64,000 nucleotides of DNA from Bacillota bacterium (lineage in GTDB: Bacteria; Bacillota; Clostridia; Peptostreptococcales; Anaerovoracaceae). How positions within the stretch are numbered: the stretch's first letter is position 1; the number at the start of each line of letters is the position of its first letter. The notes under the pieces were generated by a model. It searched no databases and was not told the origin of the DNA. It saw nothing but the letters and a program-made list of their open reading frames with translations. Positions 33,485 through 40,361 of this stretch are shown one piece after another. The position numbers and the translations under genes were made by a program. The stretch spans positions 29,866 through 93,865 of the forward strand of contig JAFRXM010000054.1 of the NCBI GenBank assembly GCA_017443515.1, given 5' to 3'.

Positions 33485-33500
33485 GTCCCATGCCCTCCGC
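33485..33500 (+). repeat. Island attachment core, right copy
   Basis: GTCCCATGCCCTCCGC, an exact copy of the tRNA-Ser 3' end at 23,767-23,782. It abuts the stop codon of the ANTAR regulator gene at 33,501. The enclosed region is 9.7 kb. Confidence 0.82.
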
Positions 33501-34085
33501 TCAGCTATACGTCCTTATTATTTCTTCCGCTATTTCTTTTCTGGAGATGCAGCGGTCCATCGCCTGCTTTTCTATGTATCTGTGCGCCTGCGGCTCATCC
33601 ATCTTCAGTTCTGAAATGAGCAGCCACTTGGCGCGGTTGACTATCCGGATCTCCTCCATCTTCTCCTCTACGGACAAGGTCTTCTTTTCCAGCCTTCTTA
33701 GCCGCTCACGCGCGCTTTCCATCCAGTCAAGAGCGATCTCGATCACCTGGCGAGACAGGGGCTTGGACAGCATGAACACACCATGCTCGGACACTTTATC
33801 GAAGACCTCGTCGTATAATTCATTGCGCACCAAAAGCAATACCACAACACCTTTGGTATTACCCAGATCTATCGCAAATCTGATCCCAGGATCGTCCGGA
33901 AGCGGTGAGTTGATTATAACAAGGTCATACGATCTGTCGCTCCAGCACCGCTTCGCTGCGCTGATGTTAGACACTGTCTTCACCGGCCGGCAATGCGATC
34001 CCTCAAGAAGCTCAGAAAGCGCCGTATTCAGTTTTTCTGCCGCAGATACGACAAGAGCACTGTAAGTACGCTCTTTCAGATCCAT
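33501..34085 (-). CDS. ANTAR-domain response regulator (RNA-binding antiterminator)
   Basis: This 194-residue protein has an N-terminal receiver-like domain (YSALVVSAAEKLNTALSELL, SYDLVIINSPLPDDPG, FMLSKP), a coiled-coil, then an ANTAR domain (KMEEIRIVNRAKWLLISEL, EPQAHRYIEKQAMDRCISRK, EIAEEII) of three helices. The receiver has Asn/Ser rather than a clear phospho-acceptor Asp at the usual place, so it may be phosphorylation-independent. ANTAR proteins bind RNA hairpins with hexaloops (A at 1, G at 4) and prevent termination. Such hairpins with AANGGC loops precede both divergent nitrogen operons here (42,974-42,991; 43,136-43,149; 43,215-43,234). It is the last gene of the glutamate synthase operon. 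Confidence 0.88.
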   Translation of the reverse strand: MDLKERTYSALVVSAAEKLNTALSELLEGSHCRPVKTVSNISAAKRCWSDRSYDLVIINSPLPDDPGIRFAIDLGNTKGVVVLLLVRNELYDEVFDKVSEHGVFMLSKPLSRQVIEIALDWMESARERLRRLEKKTLSVEEKMEEIRIVNRAKWLLISELKMDEPQAHRYIEKQAMDRCISRKEIAEEIIRTYS

Positions 34086-34103
34086 ACAAGATCCTTCCTG
34101 TGT

Positions 34104-35312
34104 TTACCTTGCGCTGTAGATGTCGAGGATCTTCAAGGGAATGAAGCTCCTTATGAATTCGCTTGAAACTGCCTCCTCGCAGGCTTCTTTGAAGGAATCC
34201 GGCAGTCTGCCGAATTTCTTAAGGGTCTGCGGATCGGCTTTGTAAAAGTTGATGTCCGCAGGAGCCTCGAGCGGAAGCCTCTTTTCTATTCCGTCAAGCC
34301 CTGCGTATATCATTAGAGCGAATGCCAGATAGGGATTGGCACCCGGATCCGGAGAACGAAGCTCCATACGGCGGTATTCTCCTTCTGCCGCCGGGATGCG
34401 TATGAGCTGGGAACGGTTCTCGGTAGACCAGGATATGTACTTGGGGGCTTTGTGCCCGCCAAGCCTTGCGTATGACCCTTCGGACGGGTCCAGGAAAGCT
34501 GTCATGGCCTTGATGTTTGCCAGGATGCCTGCTATCATCTGCGAGAACAGTTTGTCAGTGTTGTTCTTCAGTGAGCAATTGATGTGGAAGCCGTTGCCCG
34601 GCTTGTCTTTGAGCGGTTTAGGCGAAAAATCCGCGCAAAGACCGTTCCTGTGCGCTATGGTCTTAACCACTCGCTGGAATGTCATAGCGTTGTCCGCCGC
34701 GGTAAGGGCGTCGGAGTATCTGAAATCTATCTCGTTCTGCCCAGGGCCTTCCTCGTGATGAGAACTTTCGGGATGGATGCCCATCTTTTCAAGAGTAAGG
34801 CAGATCTCTCTTCTTACGTTCTCGCCCTGGTCGTCCGGAGCTATATCCATGTAGCCCGCTTCATCGTAAGGGGTCTCCGTGGGTTTGCCGTTCTCATCCA
34901 GCAGGAACAGATAGAATTCCTGCTCTGCTCCAAAATAGAACTCGTGCCCAATGTCCTGCGCCTTTTTCACGGCTTTTTTAAGGAGACTGCGTGTATCACA
35001 TTCAAAGGGCGTTCCGTCCGGATAGGTGATGTTCGAGAACATCTGGACAACGCTTCCGTGTTCGGGCCGCCATGGAAGCGGCATGAGTGTTTCCGCTTCA
35101 GGGTGAAGGAACAGATCGCTGTGTGTCTCATCACCGAATCCGGCAATTGCGGAAGCATCGAAAGCAATGCCGCAGTCGAACGCTCTTGGCAGTTCGTCCG
35201 GCATTATAGAGATGTTCTTCTGTCTTCCGAAAACGTCGCAGAACGAGAGGCGTATGAACTTAACGTCCTCTTCTCTGGTGTATTCTATGACTTCATCCTT
35301 GGAGTATTTCAT
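34104..35312 (-). CDS. glnA: Glutamine synthetase, GlnA type I family
   Basis: This 402-residue enzyme has VKFIRLSFCDVFGRQKNISI, FFDASAIAGF-type substrate loop FDASAIAGFGDE, EQEFYLF, ESSHHEEGPGQNEIDFR, GNGFHINCSL and ELRSPDPGANPYLAFALMI. These are the metal- and ATP-site motifs of type I glutamine synthetase. It condenses ammonia and glutamate using ATP. The length is slightly below the usual 440. It is co-transcribed with the split glutamate synthase, giving a complete GS-GOGAT pathway. A second, type III enzyme (GlnN) is in the divergent operon. Confidence 0.92.
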   Translation of the reverse strand: MKYSKDEVIEYTREEDVKFIRLSFCDVFGRQKNISIMPDELPRAFDCGIAFDASAIAGFGDETHSDLFLHPEAETLMPLPWRPEHGSVVQMFSNITYPDGTPFECDTRSLLKKAVKKAQDIGHEFYFGAEQEFYLFLLDENGKPTETPYDEAGYMDIAPDDQGENVRREICLTLEKMGIHPESSHHEEGPGQNEIDFRYSDALTAADNAMTFQRVVKTIAHRNGLCADFSPKPLKDKPGNGFHINCSLKNNTDKLFSQMIAGILANIKAMTAFLDPSEGSYARLGGHKAPKYISWSTENRSQLIRIPAAEGEYRRMELRSPDPGANPYLAFALMIYAGLDGIEKRLPLEAPADINFYKADPQTLKKFGRLPDSFKEACEEAVSSEFIRSFIPLKILDIYSAR

Positions 35313-35335
35313 GATTTCTGCTCTCCTGACTGCTT

Positions 35336-36058
35336 TCAGTTTGCAACGTACATCTGTTTGTACGGATTCCTGCTGTCGGGCGTTACAACGGTGAACGGCC
35401 CGGCAAGCACATCTTCAACATTATATCCGAAAATGCGGCAAAATTCAGAAATAAATTCTCTGATTTCCTGTATATCTTTTGCTTCTGCTGGCCTTGCGGT
35501 CACCTGTTTTGGGAATTCGATGTCTTTGCAGTCGGACCGCAGGAACATCTTTCCGCCGTGCATTCCTGTGCAGGGAAAGTATCCTACGATCTTTTTCTGA
35601 GGGTCGATAAGGTTGAGGACCACGATGATGCCTCCTGCCTGATACTCCCCGAGAAAACTGCCGGCCCTGCCGCCTATGACGATGACGGGCTTTTTTTCTT
35701 TATACTCCTTCATGTGGATCCCGGCGCGGTATCCGGCATTGCCTTTGACGTAGATCTTCCCTCCGCGCATGGCGTATCCCGCGGCGTCGCCTATGTTGCC
35801 GTGGACTATTATGGAGCCCTCGTTCATGGTGTCTCCGACAGCATCCTGGGCATTGCCTCTTACAGTGACGGTACTGCCGTTAAGGTATGCGCCGAGCGCG
35901 TTTCCCGGGACTCCGCTTATCTCTATGTCCTGCCCGCTCATTCCTGCGGCTATGAAACGCTGGCCGCAACATCCAGCCAGAACGCAGCCTCCGGGTGTCT
36001 TCCTTATGGCCTCGTTGAGTTCTCTGTGATCCATACCATTCGAATTTATAAGATTCAT
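35336..36058 (-). CDS. Glutamate synthase alpha-subunit C-terminal (GXGXG) domain protein
   Basis: This 240-residue protein is a beta-helix with repeated GxxxGAY/GNxxD turns (GNALGAYLNGSTVTVRGNAQ, DAVGDTMNEGSIIVHGNIGD, GYAMRGGKIYVKGNAGYRAG). It matches the GXGXG domain that forms the third part of bacterial GltB, here as a separate gene as in archaeal-type glutamate synthases. It stabilises the synthase and holds the ammonia tunnel. It overlaps the end of the oxidoreductase gene by 4 bp. Confidence 0.88.
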   Translation of the reverse strand: MNLINSNGMDHRELNEAIRKTPGGCVLAGCCGQRFIAAGMSGQDIEISGVPGNALGAYLNGSTVTVRGNAQDAVGDTMNEGSIIVHGNIGDAAGYAMRGGKIYVKGNAGYRAGIHMKEYKEKKPVIVIGGRAGSFLGEYQAGGIIVVLNLIDPQKKIVGYFPCTGMHGGKMFLRSDCKDIEFPKQVTARPAEAKDIQEIREFISEFCRIFGYNVEDVLAGPFTVVTPDSRNPYKQMYVAN

Positions 36059-37305
36059 ACCGTACCTCCGAACATTCTTTCACGGGCGCCGGCTGAAAAA
36101 GCGGCTGTGGTGGCGGCCTTTTTCATCATTTCGAAATCCACTGACGAAAGCGGCGTCCTGTTTCTGATCATAGAAGTATATATACCTGTCCTGTCGCTGC
36201 ATCCTATGAGTACGAATCCTTTAAGCAGATCGTTCTCTGTATACAGGCGCTTTACCGAAGTGTCTGTCTTCTCCTCGAAAAGTTCTCCGGCATATGTTCC
36301 GGCAGTCATGGAATGCAGACCGAAGAAGCTTATGGAGTTCATCATTATGGCTTTATCGAAGACCGCAGATCCTCCGGCCATGTTTACACCTGCTGTATAT
36401 CCCTGCATGGCTGCGTTAGGCAGGTTGGACAGCAACTTTCGATCGCCGCAGGAAACGTCCATGCTCTCCGTGCAGTCGCCTGCGGCATAGATGCCCAGGA
36501 TAGATGTCTGCATGTATTCGTCTACCGCTATCCCCCGCTCCCCGGCTCCACCTATGTCTTTTACCAGCGATGCGTTTGCTCTTGCGCCTATCGCAAGCAC
36601 CAGCACGTCGAACTGAAGCACCGTTCCATTCTTAAGCACAGCTTCATTTTTCCCTGAAGATGGATCTTTTCCGAAGTGTTCCACACTGTCGCCTAAGGCA
36701 AAGCGTATTCCGTGATCCTCCAGCCTCTTCTGAACATACGACGCACATTCAAAGTCCAGGAACGTGGGGAGCACATGATCCGCCAGATCGCAGACCGTTA
36801 TCTCAGATACTCTTTCCGCAAGGCATTCGGCGCACTTAAGACCTATCATGCCGGCTCCGACTATCAGGACCCTGGAGTTTTTGTCCACTGCTTTTTCCAG
36901 CGAAAGCGCATCATCCAGAGTGGTGAAAGAAAACTTCTTTTCAACCAGATCCAGGCCTTCCAGATGCGGAACGAACGGATATGACCCTGCCGCGACGCAC
37001 AGCACGTCGTAGGGCTGAAGAGTTCCGTCCTGCAGCTCCACCTTCTTGTCCTCTTTATCTATGCGGACCGCTTTTCTGCCGTACAGCATCTCGCAGCCCA
37101 TGCGGTCGTAAAAGTCCGGATCTCTGTACTGCATGCGCTTCTGGTCCGTCCTGTCTTCCAGAAGATACGAGATCAGCGGTCTGCAGTACGCGGGATGATT
37201 CTCCCCGGATATTACGGTGATCCGCCCTTCAGCATCGATGCTGCGTATTCCTTCTATGCAGTTTACGGCAGCTATGCCGTTTCCGATTATTACGTAGCGT
37301 CTCAT
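36055..37305 (-). CDS. NAD(P)/FAD-dependent oxidoreductase subunit of split glutamate synthase
   Basis: This 416-residue protein has two Rossmann folds: YVIIGNGIAAVNCIEGIRSI at the N-terminus for FAD, and VLIVGAGMIGLKCAECLAER for NAD(P)H, then LGIYAAGDCTESMDVSCGD. It resembles NirB/rubredoxin-reductase type pyridine nucleotide-disulfide oxidoreductases. It lies between the 4Fe-4S subunit and the GXGXG subunit, so it likely passes electrons from NAD(P)H to the FMN synthase subunit. It overlaps both neighbours by 4 bp. Confidence 0.85.
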   Translation of the reverse strand: MRRYVIIGNGIAAVNCIEGIRSIDAEGRITVISGENHPAYCRPLISYLLEDRTDQKRMQYRDPDFYDRMGCEMLYGRKAVRIDKEDKKVELQDGTLQPYDVLCVAAGSYPFVPHLEGLDLVEKKFSFTTLDDALSLEKAVDKNSRVLIVGAGMIGLKCAECLAERVSEITVCDLADHVLPTFLDFECASYVQKRLEDHGIRFALGDSVEHFGKDPSSGKNEAVLKNGTVLQFDVLVLAIGARANASLVKDIGGAGERGIAVDEYMQTSILGIYAAGDCTESMDVSCGDRKLLSNLPNAAMQGYTAGVNMAGGSAVFDKAIMMNSISFFGLHSMTAGTYAGELFEEKTDTSVKRLYTENDLLKGFVLIGCSDRTGIYTSMIRNRTPLSSVDFEMMKKAATTAAFSAGARERMFGGTV

Positions 37306-37742
37306 GCTTCCTCACCTCGCTCCTCGTAGACTATGGCCCGGTTGGGACATCCCTTTACGCAGGCAGGCTCGCCGCAGCTGTTCTGAAGGCAGAGCTCGCA
37401 TTTCTGCATCACTCCGTCCTCTCCCGGAGCCAGCGCTCCGTATGGGCAGACCAGTATGCAGGTAAAGCAGCTTACGCATTTGTCCCTGTCTATCTTTACG
37501 ACTCCGCCTTCCTTGGAGATGGCCCCGGCTATGCAGCTCCTTACGCATATAGGGTCCTCGCAGTGCCTGCACGACACCGCGTAGCTTATCTTTTCGCCTT
37601 CCTCTATATGGATGCGCGGGTATATGGGTTTGCCTTTAAGAGCCAGCGCCATGTCCTGCATGCCGGAGTTTGCGAATGCGCAGTTGTACTCGCAGAGGTG
37701 GCAGCCCAGACACCATTCTTCGTTTACGTATACTCTTTTCAT
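37302..37742 (-). CDS. 4Fe-4S electron-transfer subunit (HycB/DmsB-like)
   Basis: This 146-residue protein has four cysteine clusters: CLGCHLCEYNC, CRHCEDPICVRSC, CVSCFTCILVCP and CELCLQNSCGEPACVKGCP. They form the four-cluster ferredoxin fold of HycB/DmsB subunits. It is cytoplasmic, with no Tat signal. It sits between the synthase and the oxidoreductase subunits of glutamate synthase and would relay electrons between them. Confidence 0.87.
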   Translation of the reverse strand: MKRVYVNEEWCLGCHLCEYNCAFANSGMQDMALALKGKPIYPRIHIEEGEKISYAVSCRHCEDPICVRSCIAGAISKEGGVVKIDRDKCVSCFTCILVCPYGALAPGEDGVMQKCELCLQNSCGEPACVKGCPNRAIVYEERGEEA

Positions 37743-37746
37743 AAGA

Positions 37747-39252
37747 TCACTCTCCCGCGTGCATTATTCCGAGGATATCCAGTTCCTTCTGATCCATTCC
37801 GACCCCGCGTAGCATAAGGCGGTTTCCTCTAAGGGCTTCTATGGAGTTGATGCCCATGCCGCCCATAAGCTCCATTATCTCGTGGCGCCAGGCAGTAAGA
37901 AGGTTAACCAGACGCTCGCTTCCGATCTCAGGATTGAGCCTTTTTACAAGGTCCGGACGCTGAGTGGCGATGCCCCAGTTACACCTTCCTGTCTGGCAGG
38001 TGCGGCACAGGTGGCAGCCCATTGCAAGAAGTGCGGCGGTAGCTATGTAGCAAGCGTCCGCGCCCAGGGCTACAGCCTTGACCACATCCGAGGCGCTCCT
38101 GATGGAACCTCCGGCCACCAGAGACACATTGTTTCTTATACCTTCATCGCGCAGCCTCTGATCCACTGCGGCAAGAGCCAGCTCTATCGGAATACCGACG
38201 TTGTCGCGTATACGCGTGGGTGCAGCTCCTGTACCTCCTCTGAAACCGTCGATAGCTATGATGTCCGCGCCGCTTCTTGCGATCCCGCTTGCTATGGCAG
38301 CTATGTTGTGCACGGCGGCCACCTTCACTATCACGGGCTTGCGGTACTCGGTCGCTTCCTTGAGCGAGAACACCAGCTGCCTGAGGTCTTCTATGGAATA
38401 TATGTCGTGGTGCGGAGCCGGGGATATGGCGTCCGATCCTTCGGGTATCATCCTTGTTCGGGAAACATCACCGACTATCTTTGCTCCCGGAAGGTGCCCG
38501 CCTATTCCGGGCTTGGCGCCCTGCCCCATCTTTATCTCTATGGCAGCTCCGGCTTCCAGGTAGTCCTCATGGACTCCGAACCTGCCGCTTGCCACCTGGA
38601 CTATGGTGTTGGGACCGTATTGATAGAAATCCTCGTGAAGTCCGCCCTCACCTGTGTTGTAGAGAATACCCAGCTCGGTCGCTGCCTTCGCCAGTGACGC
38701 GTGCGCATTGTAGCTCAAAGATCCGTAGCTCATCGCGGAGAACATTATCGGCATTGAAAGGCTGATCTGCGGGGGAAGATCGCGCAGTATCCTTCCATCC
38801 GCGCCGCGCTGTATCTTTTCGGGCTTCTTGCCCAGCGACACCCGGGTCTCCATGGGCTCGCGGAGCGGATCTATCGACGGGTTTGTGACCTGCGAAGCGT
38901 TGATCAGTATCCTGTCCCAGTAGACCGGCAGGGGCTTGGGGTTTCCCATAGACGACAGCAGAACGCCGCCGCTTGAAGCCTGCTTGTATATCTCCCTGAT
39001 CGTGTCGTTCTGCCAGTTGGCGTTCTCGCGCAGCACGCAGTCGCTCTTTACGATCTTGAGGGCTCTTGTGGGACACAGAGCTACGCAGCGCTGGCAGTTT
39101 ACGCATTTGGTCTCGTCGCTGACCATCTTTCCGCGGGCTTCGCTGAAATGGTGCACCTCGTTGGAACACTGCCTTTCGCACACGCGGCAGGCAATGCAGC
39201 GGTCCTCGTTGCGGATCACCTCAAATTCCGGATATATGAAATCTGTTACCAT
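37747..39252 (-). CDS. gltB: Glutamate synthase FMN/[Fe-S] synthase-domain subunit
   Basis: This 501-residue protein has an N-terminal two-cluster ferredoxin module (CIACRVCERQCSNEV, CVNCQRCVALCP). The GltS-type FMN-binding TIM barrel follows (FSAMSYGSLSYNAHASLAKA, GQGAKPGIGGHLPGAK, DGFRGGTGAAPTR, CHLCRTCQTGRCNWGIATQ). This is the archaeal-type core that converts 2-oxoglutarate and ammonia to glutamate. It lacks the glutaminase and GXGXG domains, which are separate genes on either side. It overlaps the glutaminase gene stop by one base. Confidence 0.92.
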   Translation of the reverse strand: MVTDFIYPEFEVIRNEDRCIACRVCERQCSNEVHHFSEARGKMVSDETKCVNCQRCVALCPTRALKIVKSDCVLRENANWQNDTIREIYKQASSGGVLLSSMGNPKPLPVYWDRILINASQVTNPSIDPLREPMETRVSLGKKPEKIQRGADGRILRDLPPQISLSMPIMFSAMSYGSLSYNAHASLAKAATELGILYNTGEGGLHEDFYQYGPNTIVQVASGRFGVHEDYLEAGAAIEIKMGQGAKPGIGGHLPGAKIVGDVSRTRMIPEGSDAISPAPHHDIYSIEDLRQLVFSLKEATEYRKPVIVKVAAVHNIAAIASGIARSGADIIAIDGFRGGTGAAPTRIRDNVGIPIELALAAVDQRLRDEGIRNNVSLVAGGSIRSASDVVKAVALGADACYIATAALLAMGCHLCRTCQTGRCNWGIATQRPDLVKRLNPEIGSERLVNLLTAWRHEIMELMGGMGINSIEALRGNRLMLRGVGMDQKELDILGIMHAGE

Positions 39253-40346
39253 CAGTACGCACCATCCTTTACTTTAACTATCACAGCCTCGCCGCCGGAG
39301 GGAGCCCAGATGTTCTCCGCGTAGGGCTCCATAGCCCTTATAGCGGCTTCTTCGCTTGCTATGAAGACCCGGTCGTCCTTTTCACCCACTACCATCGAGC
39401 GAAGCTTCAGCCTGTCGTTTAACGCCATCAGTCCGCCGGAAAAGCCCAGAACTATCGAGAACGGGCCTGTTATCAGAAGGCTCGGGAAGACGGTCCGCAG
39501 GTATTCCTGTTCACGACGGTCATCGTTGTCGTATTCCCTTTCGATGGTGTTCCAGAACGGAGCCGCCACTACACTTGCGGCTTCTTTAAGTGTAAGGCCT
39601 TGTCTGCGCACCAGGTAGTCCATTATGTAGGTTATGACTTCCGTATCGGTCTTTAGAGTGCATTTGTATCCGAACATCTCTATGAACCTGCGGTTGGCGT
39701 CGTAGCTTGAGATCTCGCCGTTGTGGACCACCGAATAGTCCAGCAGCGTGAAAGGATGCGCGCCACCCCACCAGCCCGGAGTATTCGTAGGATATCTTCC
39801 GTGAGCAGTCCAGGAGTAGCCTTCGTAGTCTTCCAGCATGTAGAACCTGCCGACATCCTCAGGAAAGCCCACAGCTTTGAAAGTACCCATGTTCTTGCCG
39901 CTGGAAAAGACGTAGGCCCCGGTAAGTTCCGTGTTGATCTTCATGACCATGCGAGCCACCAGCTCTTTTTCATCCAGCTGCAGTTCTAAAAGCATAGATC
40001 TCAGCGGGGAAACGAAATAGCGCCATATCATGGGCTCGTCGGTTATTTCCGGAATCTTCCTTGTTGGGATGCGCTCGGAATGGACTACCTCGAAGTATTC
40101 CTTAAGCAGCGCCTCGCAATCCTTTCTTGTGGTCCTGTCGTCGAAGAAAATGTGCAGAGCGTAGAAGTCCTTGTAATCCGGGTATATCCCGTAACCCGCA
40201 AAGCCTCCGCCAAGGCCGTTGCTGCGTTCGTGCATCGGCTTCATGGCCTGCGTGATCATTTCACCGGACATCATCTTTCCGTCTCTGGAGATCACTGCCG
40301 CAATGGCGCAGCCTGACGGAATGCGTATTTCTCCTTCTCTGTTCAT
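39252..40346 (-). CDS. Glutamate synthase glutaminase (class II amidotransferase) subunit
   Basis: This 364-residue protein matches the N-terminal glutaminase domain of GltB. The presumed nucleophile is the Cys in IPSGCAIAAVIS at residue 13, so a short propeptide must be removed or the Cys exposed. Other class II landmarks are WTAHGRYPTNTPGWWGGAHP, VVHNGEISSYDANRRF and LKTDTEVITYIMD. It hydrolyses glutamine and channels ammonia to 37747-39252. It lies 15 bases after the PPDK-N fusion gene. Confidence 0.88.
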   Translation of the reverse strand: MNREGEIRIPSGCAIAAVISRDGKMMSGEMITQAMKPMHERSNGLGGGFAGYGIYPDYKDFYALHIFFDDRTTRKDCEALLKEYFEVVHSERIPTRKIPEITDEPMIWRYFVSPLRSMLLELQLDEKELVARMVMKINTELTGAYVFSSGKNMGTFKAVGFPEDVGRFYMLEDYEGYSWTAHGRYPTNTPGWWGGAHPFTLLDYSVVHNGEISSYDANRRFIEMFGYKCTLKTDTEVITYIMDYLVRRQGLTLKEAASVVAAPFWNTIEREYDNDDRREQEYLRTVFPSLLITGPFSIVLGFSGGLMALNDRLKLRSMVVGEKDDRVFIASEEAAIRAMEPYAENIWAPSGGEAVIVKVKDGAY

Positions 40347-40361
40347 AAGTCCGATCTCCTT

